A stretch of 64,000 bases of DNA from Peristeroidobacter soli (GCF_004138485.1 NZ_ML142848.1:1710640-1774639), one strand, 5' to 3'; positions 36,723-44,828 are shown, counted from the stretch's first letter. The notes: generated from the letters alone by a model not told the origin. Numbers and translations: made by a program.

Positions 36723-36863
36723 ATCCGGATGGGCGATCACCTGATCGAGTATCGCGTACAGCCGCTCATCGCTCACCCATCTGCGGGCGGGTGTCAGTAG
36801 CCCGAGAATGACTCCCGCAATCGTGGCATGAATGCCCGAGGCATCGATGGCGAGCCACAGGAG
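36723..36863 (-). pseudogene. NhaA Na+/H+ antiporter fragment
   Basis: The minus strand reads LLWLAIDASGIHATIAGVIL, then GLLTPARRWVSDERLYAILDQVIAHPD. This matches the conserved middle of NhaA, where a helix carrying SGIHATIAGV is followed by a cytosolic loop. The flanking parts of the antiporter, including the catalytic Asp-Asp region, are absent on both sides. The fragment lies inside a longer open frame (36603-37103) whose other parts I do not recognise. The remainder of the 36560-37106 interval contains nothing else I can support. Confidence 0.7.
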
Positions 36864-37106
36864 CATACCATCGCAAAATATGCCGAGGCCGCTTCGCTCA
36901 TTGAGTTCCCTCAGAACCTCATCGAAGCGCTCGAACGGCACTACGCCGGCCAACTCCTGCGGCACGATCGCCAAGCACGCATCACCCGAGTCGATGTCCA
37001 AGTCGGTGGATGCATCCGACGTCGATCCGCCGAACTTGAGAAAATGAAGGCGGCGGTCTCGGCACTCATCCGGACATGGGCCGCCAGGTCCGCACGGTCG
37101 CACGCC

Positions 37107-37907
37107 TCAGCCGGTAAGCTTATGCGCCGTCCGCCGTGTCGAGGCCTGGTCGAGGCGACGAGGCCTCGACACGGCCAATGGGCCCAAAGCGAGCTCATAC
37201 ATGTCGTTTGATCCTCGATAACATGCGCACGATGCCAGCTCGAGCGCAGGCCCGTCCAGGATAGTGATGGCGCCACGTCGGTAGTCGATCAAACCTTCCT
37301 CTCGCAGCGAGTTTGCGGCATTCGTAACCCCCACCCGCCGCACGCCGAGCATGTGTGCCAGGAACTCCTGCGTGACATGAAACTGATTGCCGCGCACCTG
37401 ATCGCGGTTCAGCAGCAACCGCCGCGCCAGACGAGCTCGCACTTGGTGATAGTGCGAACAGGCCGTCGTCTGTGCCAATTGTCCCATCAACACGTACACG
37501 TAGCAGTTCAGCAACCGGCGCAAGGCGATGTTCCTCCGCAAATGCCGCTGAAACACGGCGGCACCGAGCCGCCACGCCGTCCCGGACCGCTGGACTATCG
37601 CATGCTGCGCGGAAGTATTGACGCCCAGGATGAGCGACGAGCCCAGCATGCCCTCGTGACCGACACTACCGACTTCCAGGCGCGATCCATCACGCAGCGT
37701 GGTTACCAAGGAGATGATGCCGTCGGTCGGGAAATACACATGCGTCATCAACTCGCCCGACCCGCAGATCGCCTCGGCTGAACGCAGCTCGACCCGCTCG
37801 AAGTCCGCGACCAAGCGCTGCCGGTCCGGCCCGGCCAATGTCGCCAGCAGACGGTTCTCGCCCGCATTTTGTTTCAAAGAAACCAATGAACTCTCGCGAC
37901 AGGGCAA
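37107..37907 (-). CDS. Crp/Fnr-family transcriptional regulator (second copy)
   Basis: The up to 266-residue protein has the effector barrel (THVYFPTDGIISLVTTLRDGSRLEVGSVGHEGMLG) and a winged helix (VTQEFLAHMLGVRRVGVTNAANSLREEGLIDYRRG), then LELASCACY. Start codons available are TTGs at 37907, 37886 and 37877; GAGAG before 37886 favours that one. The last about 30 residues are encoded by a large inverted repeat and look non-native, so the ancestral stop may have been earlier. It is only distantly similar to the regulator at 35165. Confidence 0.88.
   Translation of the reverse strand: MPCRESSLVSLKQNAGENRLLATLAGPDRQRLVADFERVELRSAEAICGSGELMTHVYFPTDGIISLVTTLRDGSRLEVGSVGHEGMLGSSLILGVNTSAQHAIVQRSGTAWRLGAAVFQRHLRRNIALRRLLNCYVYVLMGQLAQTTACSHYHQVRARLARRLLLNRDQVRGNQFHVTQEFLAHMLGVRRVGVTNAANSLREEGLIDYRRGAITILDGPALELASCACYRGSNDMYELALGPLAVSRPRRLDQASTRRTAHKLTG
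37134..37174. repeat. 14-base perfect inverted repeat within the Crp-type gene tail
   Basis: CCGTGTCGAGGCCT and AGGCCTCGACACGG are perfect complements separated by 13 bases. They encode the C-terminal SRPRRLDQASTRR stretch. The hairpin could act as a terminator or be an inserted repeat unit. Confidence 0.6.
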
Positions 37908-38000
37908 GAAGATGTTTCAGCCTCGCGCCGAGGCTACGCGCACCGAAGCCATCGCGATGTACGTTAGCGCACACTCGATGGATTGTTCCACGCCCGCTCG

Positions 38001-38047
38001 GCGATGCGCCATCGCGCGTATCCACCTATGTGCGCCAACGCACCGAG
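38001..38047. promoter_or_regulatory. Paired dyads upstream of the DUF4398 lipoprotein gene
   Basis: GCGATG-CGC-CATCGC (38001-38015) is followed by the second copy of the 21-base motif TATGTGCGCC-A-ACGCACCGAG (38027-38047, dyad GTGCG/CGCAC). The latter differs from the copy at 34027 by one base. The sites end 83 bases before the start of the next gene. Confidence 0.45.
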
Positions 38048-38130
38048 ATCCCAAGAGCGGCGGCGCAATCTCACCGGCAGTAGATGAGCTGCCGACTCGG
38101 CAGGCCTCGACCACAACGGAGATAATCTCA

Positions 38131-38574
38131 ATGCGCCTCTCCTCGGCTGCTGTAGCAAATGTTTACTCGCGATTGGTTGTTGCAACACATGTCCACCGAA
38201 AGAGTGCAGCGCTGGCCCTTGGCGTGAGCCTGCTCGCGACGCTCGGGGCGTGCACCAACACGTCGGCGCTCACGAAGGAGCGAGTTGCCCAAAGCGACGC
38301 ATCGGTGCAGCAGGCACAACAGACCGTGGGCCGGTCGGAAGCCGGCGCGATAGAACTGCAGCAGGCCAGAGACAAACTGAGCGTAGCCCAGGCTGCGCTC
38401 GCCAAAGACCAGCCGCAGGAGGCGGAGCACTCGGCCGCGCAGGCGCACCTGTACGCCGAGCTTGCGATAGCGAAATCGCAGAGCGCCAGCGCGCGCAAGG
38501 CCGCTGACGAAGTGCTCGCCAGCGTCGAGATCTTGCGCACCGAAGCCGAGCGCACCTCGCCGACGCAACGCTGA
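38131..38574 (+). CDS. DUF4398-type lipoprotein
   Basis: The 147-residue protein starts at the ATG at 38131 behind GGAGATA. A hydrophobic segment leads to the lipobox LLATLGAC. The mature part is an Ala/Gln/Glu-rich helical hairpin (VQQAQQTVGRSEAGAIELQQARDKLSVAQAAL, DQPQEAEHSAAQAHLYAELAIAKSQ) typical of DUF4398. Such proteins usually stand next to an OmpA-like lipoprotein, as here (34 bases downstream), and are thought to work together at the envelope. The long N-region before the hydrophobic segment is unusual. Confidence 0.8.
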   Translation: MRLSSAAVANVYSRLVVATHVHRKSAALALGVSLLATLGACTNTSALTKERVAQSDASVQQAQQTVGRSEAGAIELQQARDKLSVAQAALAKDQPQEAEHSAAQAHLYAELAIAKSQSASARKAADEVLASVEILRTEAERTSPTQR

Positions 38575-38607
38575 TCCATCCCCAATCATATGCATGAGGT
38601 TACGGAC

Positions 38608-39420
38608 ATGAAGTTCAACAAGCGCATCGTGCTGAGCATCGCGGTAGCCGCCATACTGAGCGCGTGCAGCGCCACCCCCGAGCACAACGAAACGCTGGAA
38701 CGAGCGCGGACGCTGGTGCCGGAAATCGAACGATCGCCGCGCGCGGGAGTAGCGGCAGCCGATATCGCCAACGCCCGGGCTTCACTGGATGCGGCGAATC
38801 GTCTCGCCGAATCCAAGAGCAGAAAAAACGATATGGAGTTCGAAGCCACGAACGCCGTGCTCAGCTCACAAATCGCCAACGAGAAGATTCTGACCGCGCA
38901 GGCCAACGAGCAAGTCGCCGCTGGCACCGCTCAGCGCCAGGCGGTTCTGACTCAGGCGCGCGAACGCGACGCGCAGCGCAGTGCCGATCATGCCAAGTCT
39001 CTCGAGGCGGAGCTGGCGGATATGAAACTGCAGAGGACCGACAGAGGCCTGGTCCTGACTCTTGGCGATGTGCTGTTCGACACCGCGCAAGCGACGTTGA
39101 AGCCGAGCGCCGACGCGCCTCTCGATCGGCTTGCCACGGCCTTGAAAGAGCAACCCGATCGCAAAGTGCTCATCGAAGGCCACACCGACAACGTGGGCTC
39201 GGACCAGAACAACATGGGCCTGTCGGAACGTCGAGCTCAGTCCGTGCAGATGGGCCTGACTCAGCGCGGCGTGGATCGCAGTCAGATCACTGCGATAGGC
39301 AAAGGTGAGAACTTCCCCATCGCCAGCAATGACAGCGCCGCAGGCCGCCAGTCGAACCGTCGGGTCGAACTGATTTTCACCGACGGCGCCGCGCATGTCG
39401 CTGCGGAATCAGGCCGGTGA
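38608..39420 (+). CDS. OmpA-family lipoprotein with DUF4398-like N-terminal region
   Basis: The 270-residue protein starts at the ATG at 38608 (GAGG nine bases upstream) and has the lipobox AAILSAC. Residues about 25-145 are a helical DUF4398-like coiled region (VPEIERSPRAGVAAADIANARASLDAANRL). The C-terminal OmpA domain binds peptidoglycan (LTLGDVLFDTAQATLKPSA, VLIEGHTDNVGSDQNNMGLSERRA, GRQSNRRVELIF). It probably tethers the outer membrane to the cell wall. It forms an operon with the upstream DUF4398 lipoprotein. Confidence 0.9.
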   Translation: MKFNKRIVLSIAVAAILSACSATPEHNETLERARTLVPEIERSPRAGVAAADIANARASLDAANRLAESKSRKNDMEFEATNAVLSSQIANEKILTAQANEQVAAGTAQRQAVLTQARERDAQRSADHAKSLEAELADMKLQRTDRGLVLTLGDVLFDTAQATLKPSADAPLDRLATALKEQPDRKVLIEGHTDNVGSDQNNMGLSERRAQSVQMGLTQRGVDRSQITAIGKGENFPIASNDSAAGRQSNRRVELIFTDGAAHVAAESGR

Positions 39421-39486
39421 CCGCCCTGCTGGCAGGAGGACGCTGCCGCCTTCGCAATGGACTGTTCGCACGCCGGAGCACTATCC

Positions 39487-40809
39487 ATGATCGACACGAG
39501 CACTACGAAACGATGGAGTCGACACCCCGACTATTACATCCCGGCACATACGTTACCGCAGCGGACGTCCCCTCCGAATCTGCGCGCCGAGGCCGCGGCG
39601 ATCTGCGAGTTGTCGCAAGCCCTTGCCGAAGACCCAAGCGCAGCCGTCCGATACCTGCTGGACTGCGCGCAAGATCTTTGCGGCGCAGGCAGCGCCGGGT
39701 TGAGCCTCGTCCATCTGAGTCAAACCGGTGAGGCAACCATACGCTGGGAAGCCGTCAGTGGCGTGTTATCCGCGCACGAGACTACCGCCCTGCCACGAGA
39801 CAGCAGTCCTTGCGGCCTCTGTTTGGATATTGGAATCGCCATTGTTGTCTCACGGCCTCAGCGCATGTTCGACCAGCTGGCCGATAGCCCACCGCCCATT
39901 GCCGAAGTCCTGACCATTCCACTGTACGACGGCGCACGAAAGCCGCTGGGCACGCTCTGGGTGGCACATCACGACAGCCAGGCGCACTTCGACCGCGACA
40001 ACGTGCGTATCGCAGAACAACTGGCGGCACAACTGGCACTGGCACTGAAGCTGCAGGAGCAAGCCAGCGACCACGCCAACGCGCTGGCCGTGTTCGAGTC
40101 GCACCAACGGGCTCAGCAAAATATGCTCACCTACGATCTGTATGAAGAGCGCTCGCTATTCGAGCAGGCGGAAGTCGAGAATCGGCAAACACTGAGGTTC
40201 AAAGACGCGCTGATCGCGGAAGTGCATCACCGCGCCAAGAACACGCTGCAGATAGCTTCCAACCTGCTGACCATGCAGGCACGAGCAAGCTCATCGACGC
40301 AGGTGCGCGACGCTTTGCTGGATAGCGCAGCCCGCCTGCATGTCCTGGCAAAGGTTCACGAGTTGCTGTACGCGAGCGCCAACAGCACGCAGCGCGTACT
40401 CATGCCACAGCTCTTGCAGTCACTCGGGAGCGCGTTTCGGGAATCGTTCGGTCGCGCGCACCCGCACGTGACGTTGGACATCGAATGCGATCGAATGGAG
40501 CTGTCCGCCCAGATCGCGGTCCCGCTGGCACTGCTCGTGAACGAAGCTGTAACCAACGCATACAAACATGCGTTTACAGACGAATCCCCGGGCATGATTG
40601 CCGTGGCGCTACACCGCACGCGCGAGAACGCCTTGTCGCTTCGCATCGAAGACACTGGCAACGGCTTTACTTCGCCCAAAAACGGCGATGAAGGCCTGGG
40701 ACTGACGCTGATCCGAACCTTCGCGACTCAACTGTGCGGAACGCTCGTTGTGACACATAGAGACGCCGGCACGGGCACGCTGGTCGCGCTCACGATCGGC
40801 GATCACTGA
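39487..40809 (+). CDS. GAF-domain sensor histidine kinase of the HisKA_2/HWE type
   Basis: From the ATG at 39487 the product has 440 residues; an upstream in-frame start lies at 39457. A GAF-like domain (CELSQALAEDPSAAVRYLLDCAQDL to IPLYDGARKPLGTLWVAHHD) is followed by a helical linker. The HisKA_2 phosphoacceptor box is EVHHRAKNTLQIASNLL, and a HATPase domain follows (LALLVNEAVTNAYKHAF, IEDTGNGF, GLGLTLIRTF). It is a soluble cytosolic sensor kinase. No response regulator is adjacent. It follows the OmpA-like gene by 66 bases. Confidence 0.9.
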   Translation: MIDTSTTKRWSRHPDYYIPAHTLPQRTSPPNLRAEAAAICELSQALAEDPSAAVRYLLDCAQDLCGAGSAGLSLVHLSQTGEATIRWEAVSGVLSAHETTALPRDSSPCGLCLDIGIAIVVSRPQRMFDQLADSPPPIAEVLTIPLYDGARKPLGTLWVAHHDSQAHFDRDNVRIAEQLAAQLALALKLQEQASDHANALAVFESHQRAQQNMLTYDLYEERSLFEQAEVENRQTLRFKDALIAEVHHRAKNTLQIASNLLTMQARASSSTQVRDALLDSAARLHVLAKVHELLYASANSTQRVLMPQLLQSLGSAFRESFGRAHPHVTLDIECDRMELSAQIAVPLALLVNEAVTNAYKHAFTDESPGMIAVALHRTRENALSLRIEDTGNGFTSPKNGDEGLGLTLIRTFATQLCGTLVVTHRDAGTGTLVALTIGDH

Positions 40810-40850
40810 CGATCACTCGTCGCGGCTCAGCTTGAAATCGCCTGACGATT

Positions 40851-41159
40851 GGATTTCCGGGTTACAGCGTGTATGCGGCGAGCAAGGCGACGTTGCACGC
40901 ATTCGCACGCGGGTGGCTCAACGAGCTCAAGGGCAGGAACATCCGGGTGAACGTGCTGCACCCAGGGCCGATCGCCACACCGATGCAGGACCAGGTTCTC
41001 ACCGAGGAGGCAAGGCAGATGTTCGAATCGCTGATCCCGCGGGGAAAGATGGGTCGTCCCGAGGAAATTGCGGCGGCCGCGCTGTTTCTTGCTTCAGACG
41101 ATTCGAGCTTCGTGAATGGAGTGGAGTTGTCGGTCGACGGCGGCTTCTCGGCCATCTGA
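40851..41159 (+). pseudogene. Short-chain dehydrogenase/reductase, C-terminal fragment
   Basis: The frame reads GFPGYSVYAASKATLHAFARGW, with the catalytic YxxxK, and continues to RVNVLHPGPIATPM and the SDR-typical C-terminus SSFVNGVELSVDGGFSAI. The NAD(P)-binding N-terminal half is missing, so only the last 100 residues survive. It starts abruptly after the kinase gene, which suggests a deletion or recombination junction near 40850. Confidence 0.85.
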
Positions 41160-41173
41160 TGCAGGAGGGTCCG

Positions 41174-41480
41174 ATGTACGACTCCACCAGGCTTGTTGAG
41201 TTGAGCCGATTCGCACGAGTTCATGCGGGCTCGACTGTGATGGATGTATGGCCTGGCAGTGGCGACTGGACCCGCCTGTTTTCCGACATCGTCGCTCCCG
41301 AGGGACGCGTCTACAGCTTCGTGCCGGCCGAGCTCGCCCATTTCAAGAGCGATCCGGTCGGCCAGATGCGGGCGCTGGCAAAGGAGCCGGAGCGAGCGAA
41401 TGTGCAGGTTGTTTCAGCGGACCTCGTGGCGCTGCCGGAGAGTTTGCAAACGCCCGCAGAGCTGCGACACCTCTCGGCAT
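41174..41480 (+). pseudogene. SAM-dependent methyltransferase, N-terminal fragment
   Basis: The ATG at 41174 follows a good GGAGGG site. The frame gives YDSTRLVELSRFARVHAGSTVMDVWPGSGDWTRLFSDIVAPEGRVYSFVPAEL, which is the first Rossmann part of a class I methyltransferase (motif DVWPGSGDWT). After about 100 residues similarity ends, and the frame runs into the HipA fragment region. The C-terminal half is deleted. Confidence 0.7.
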
Positions 41481-41511
41481 CGGGACTTTCTGCTTGCAAC
41501 GGAGCATCTGA

Positions 41512-42336
41512 GAACAGTACTTCCTACGCGAAGGTCAGCTGTACCACCCGGTTGGCAACACGCCCTCGACCTGGCTTTTGAAGCCAGATCATGAGGACAA
41601 AGACAACTGGCCGAGTTCGGTCGCCAATGAATACTTCACGATGCGGCTCGCCGCGCATCTGGGGCTGCCCGTGCCCGAAGTTGCGATCCGCTTCGTTCCC
41701 GATCCCGTGTATCTCATCCAACGATTCGATCGAGTCCACGACACCGAGCCGGTACAGCGCCTGCACGCCATCGATGCCTGTCAACTGCTAGGCCTCGACC
41801 GCCAATTCAAATATCAGCAGGCGGGCGTCGATGCGCTCATCGCCTGCGTCGACCAGTGTGGGAATCCGGCCCGTAGCCGTATCAACATCTTGCAGTGGGC
41901 GCTCTTCAACCTGCTCACCGGGAATGCCGATGCGCACCTGAAGAATCTGTCCTTCCTTGTGAGACCCTCCGGGATTGAGCTGGCACCATTCTACGATCTC
42001 GTATCCACCGAGAGCTATCGCACCTCCGCCGACAACGATCCACGTTGGCCCCATCGCGAACTCACCATGCGCATCGGCAACGCCTCAACCTTTGCCGAGG
42101 TGAGTGCCGAGAACTTCTTCACATTCGCAGATCAGCTCCGCGTGAATCGACGCGCCAGTACGAGACTGCTCGATGACTTCACCCGCACTATCGACGGGGC
42201 TGCCACCGAGCTCTACCGGGCGCATGAAGCTCTGCCAGTACCGCAGAATCAGCGCGCAGGTCAGCTTCGCGCACTGCGAACGATCCACATCGTAGTCATT
42301 CGAGAGATGATCGATCGATTGCGGCCAAAGCTGTGA
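41512..42336 (+). pseudogene. HipA-like kinase toxin, C-terminal fragment without antitoxin
   Basis: The frame opens after a stop at 41509 and reads YHPVGNTPSTWLLKPDHED, then ANEYFTMRLAAHLGLPVPEV. It carries the HipA kinase core ALFNLLTGNADAHLKNLSFL (catalytic NADAHLKN) and LAPFYDLVST, and ends at 42336. The N-terminal about 130 residues, including the first HipA domain, are missing. No ATG stands at the fragment start and no HipB gene is nearby. A truncated but possibly still folded kinase domain; most likely a remnant. Confidence 0.8.
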
Positions 42337-42362
42337 GTAGTGCCGCCGGTCAGCAGGTTGGC

Positions 42363-43024
42363 ATGCGTAGCAAGTGGTTCACTGGCGGAGTCGTTGCGGC
42401 GCCTCGCGGCAGAATCCAATTCGATTTTGTTCTGGACGGCATCCGCTACCGTCGATCAAACGGCCGCCCTCGGAAACCAACCTTCGACGAGCACCTCGTC
42501 CAATGCGAAGCACGTCTGGGGCGAGGCGCAGGGAAACTACGATGAGTTTCGGTTCTTCACGGGACTGCGGCACTCGGAGGAAATTGCCCTCGTGCTCTCC
42601 GATGTCGACCTCGTCAACGGTGTTATCAGCGTCAACCAGGCTCGAGTCCATGGCATCGATCGATGCCAGACCAAGACCGGCGAAGATCGACGCGTCGAAC
42701 TCTGCCCCCCGAGCGCTTGCTGTTTTGACAAGACAGCTTCGCCTGCGAGCCGCTAGGCAGATCGCCCACGACCATGTCTTCTTCCAGGATTGCGGTGAGC
42801 CCATTCGCGATCTGCTCTGTCCCGCCATCCGGTCGCGCAAGAGCCTGCGCTCGCTGAAGCTGCGTCATCGCCGGCCCGACGTGGCACGCCACACGTCCGT
42901 GAGCTGGCACCTCATGCTCGGCAAGAATCTTCTGTGGGTGGCCAGGCAGCATGGGCACAGTATCGTGACGACACTGCGCAACTACTCGGGTCTTTCGCAA
43001 GCGTTTCTTCAAATCCGTAATTGA
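42363..43024 (+). pseudogene. Tyrosine site-specific integrase, multiply frameshifted
   Basis: Pieces in three frames match one integrase family. The N-terminal arm-binding part is SKWFTGGVVAAPRGRIQFDF (from 42363). A short PPSETNLRRA piece follows in another frame. YDEFRFFTGLRHSEEIALVL (from 42539) holds the first catalytic Arg. The C-terminal RHTSVSWHLMLGKNLLWVAR, QHGHSIVTTLRNYS, with the Arg/His and Tyr region, lies in the second frame again. The central core-binding part is deleted. It lies about 700 bases from the intact tRNA-Gln, the standard place for an island integrase. Confidence 0.85.
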
Positions 43025-43099
43025 TTTTGATGAGAACCGGGCCGTTATAATTATTTTTAGGCCATAATAATCGAACTTGTCGCCCTCCAGGGGATTCCC

Positions 43100-43463
43100 A
43101 TGGCGTCCAATTCGATCGGATACGGATGGCTCGTCGACCGCTATGGCTTGAGCGTTACGCAACCATGCCTGGCGTTATCCCGATCTCACACGGCAGGTTA
43201 CGTTTATTTCGAGCTCGCTCGAAGAAACGATCGAACGTGAAATGTACGCCGAAGCCTTGTATCTGCAGCAGCACGGACGGGCACGTGCGCGCCTGAAGAC
43301 AATCATCGAGGGGCCGGACGGCACACTCGAGCGCATCATCCGATCCATTCGAGAATCTCGGGGAACGGTCAGCGGGAAATTGCGCGCCGAATATCCGATC
43401 CTCCAGCGCGAAGAGATCGCTCAGGATGTCGTTACCGCGATTCGCGAGGAGTTTCCGTGGTAG
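43100..43463 (+). pseudogene. Fic-family-like protein remnant with internal deletion
   Basis: An ATG at 43100 behind AGGGGA starts ASNSIGYGWLVDRYGLSVTQP, which resembles the N-terminus of Fic-type proteins. From 43170, in another frame, WRYPDLTRQVTFISSSLEETIEREMYAEALYLQQ runs to a stop at 43463 and resembles their C-terminal helices. The central FIC motif (HPFxxGNGR) is nowhere to be seen. The family call is tentative; the broken state is clear from the frame change and short length. Confidence 0.5.
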
Positions 43464-43715
43464 ACGGATTGAGCGCCGCTTGCGGCAGAACTGCGAAATG
43501 ACGGCCATAGCTCCAGCCTGCAAGGTGAACTCCGCAACCGTTCGACCGACCGCCCTTCTACGAACGAAACCGCATCGACATCCCAAGATCTGGCAGTGAT
43601 TCAGCCAGTACCGATAACGATAAAGGGGCCGGAGGAGCTGTCCTTCGCGATCGACGACGCGAGGATACGAATCCCAAGTGTTGGTTCGATTAGGGGAAGT
43701 CGACTTCGGGAAGGT

Positions 43716-43790
43716 TGGCTGGGGTGGAAGGATTCGAACCTCCGGATGGCGGGATCAAAACCCGCTGCCTTACCACTTGGCGACACCCCA
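43716..43790 (-). tRNA. tRNA-Gln (anticodon TTG)
   Basis: The minus strand folds as a complete cloverleaf. The acceptor is TGGGGTG/CACCCCA with discriminator G and an encoded CCA. The D-arm contains AAGTGGTAAGGC. The anticodon stem GCGGG/CCCGC has loop TTTTGAT, giving TTG, and the T-arm is GGAGG-TTCGAAT-CCTTC. It stands upstream of the island and downstream of ispE, and its 3' part is duplicated beside prs. Confidence 0.95.
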
Positions 43791-43828
43791 ACAGCTGTAA
43801 ACCTGACTCGATCTCGAGTCGGCGGGAT

Positions 43829-44704
43829 TCAGGCCGATTCGTGCGCCAGCCGGTCCAGCAGCGGCGAACGGTTCAGGCCACGGACAACATAACCGGTCCA
43901 GCGCGCAGGTACGCGCGCCAATACGCTCCGCGCCGTCGCCTCGTCAGGCATCGCGACGAACACGCAGGCGCCCGTCCCGGTCAGCCTTGCCTCCCCAAAA
44001 TCATCAAGCCAATCAAGCGCTTCGGCGATCTCACCACTGCGCTTGCGGACCACCGGGGCACAGTCGTTGTGACCACCGCCCGCAAAGAAGGCGCGTATTG
44101 TCGTGACGGGGGAATTACGTGTCAATTCAGGGTCCTGAAAGACCGCCGCCGTGCTCACTCCCGTCTGGGGTTTGAGCACCAGAAATACCTGCTCCGGGAA
44201 GTCGCAGGGCGTGAGTCGTTCGCCGACACCCTCGGCCCAGGCCGAATGGCCGCGCACGAAAATGGGCACGTCGGCGCCCAGCTCCAGGCCCAGCGCCGCC
44301 AGCTGTTCGATCTTCAAATCCAGGCGCCACAGGTCGTTGAGCGCGACCAGCACGGTAGCCGCATCCGAGCTGCCGCCGCCCAGGCCGCCCTGGACGGGAA
44401 TGCGTTTTTTGATTTCGATGCCCACGCCGTCGAAGACTTCGTATCTGGTTGCCAGCAGACGGGCCGCGCGCACGACAAGGTCTTCTTCGGCGGGGATGTC
44501 CGCGTTATCGCCGACGCGTTCGATGACGCCCGCCGGGCGCCGATAGAACTGCAGCTCGTCGCACAGATCGATGAGTTGCATGGCGCTTTGTAACAAGTGA
44601 TAGCCGTCGTCGCGCTGGCCGACGATGTGCAGGCACAGGTTGAGTTTGGCCGGTGCCGGCCAGGGCTCCGGCAGCCCCAAGAATTCATCGCGAGCCGTAG
44701 TCAT
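43829..44704 (-). CDS. ispE: 4-diphosphocytidyl-2-C-methyl-D-erythritol kinase
   Basis: The 291-residue GHMP kinase shows PAPAKLNLCLHIVGQRDDGYH, the ATP loop PVQGGLGGGSSDAA and the C-terminal LTGTGACVFVA. It phosphorylates CDP-ME in the non-mevalonate isoprenoid pathway. It is followed on the same strand by tRNA-Gln, the usual order. A 124-base gap without a gene separates it from lolB. Confidence 0.97.
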   Translation of the reverse strand: MTTARDEFLGLPEPWPAPAKLNLCLHIVGQRDDGYHLLQSAMQLIDLCDELQFYRRPAGVIERVGDNADIPAEEDLVVRAARLLATRYEVFDGVGIEIKKRIPVQGGLGGGSSDAATVLVALNDLWRLDLKIEQLAALGLELGADVPIFVRGHSAWAEGVGERLTPCDFPEQVFLVLKPQTGVSTAAVFQDPELTRNSPVTTIRAFFAGGGHNDCAPVVRKRSGEIAEALDWLDDFGEARLTGTGACVFVAMPDEATARSVLARVPARWTGYVVRGLNRSPLLDRLAHESA

Positions 44705-44828
44705 GTCTTTGTCTTTATCCGGCCGGGTGAGATCTTCGGCACTAGCGCGGCCGCCATGTTACAGCACGCGTTGTGCTCGCAGGGACGCGTCGGCGCGAGG
44801 CCGTCATGGCCGCGGCATACGCCGCTTG

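Larger units (their letters stand above)
28543..43756. mobile_element. Genomic island inserted at tRNA-Gln (about 15.2 kb, integrase decayed)
   Basis: The conserved run prs-tRNA-Gln-ispE known from Pseudomonas (PA4670, PA4669.1, PA4669) is split here. The ends are the tRNA 3' remnant (28543-28582) and the matching part of the intact tRNA-Gln (43716-43756). A frameshifted tyrosine integrase lies about 700 bases from the intact tRNA. Gene content inside is accessory (two-component signalling, stress and envelope proteins, toxin fragments) and many genes are broken. The element is probably old and immobile. Confidence 0.75.

Noticed and set aside
36828-37211. Plus-strand open frame across the NhaA remnant region
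   Set aside because: It has no start-site signal or recognisable motif and overlaps the end of the Crp-type gene; the minus strand carries the recognisable NhaA sequence.
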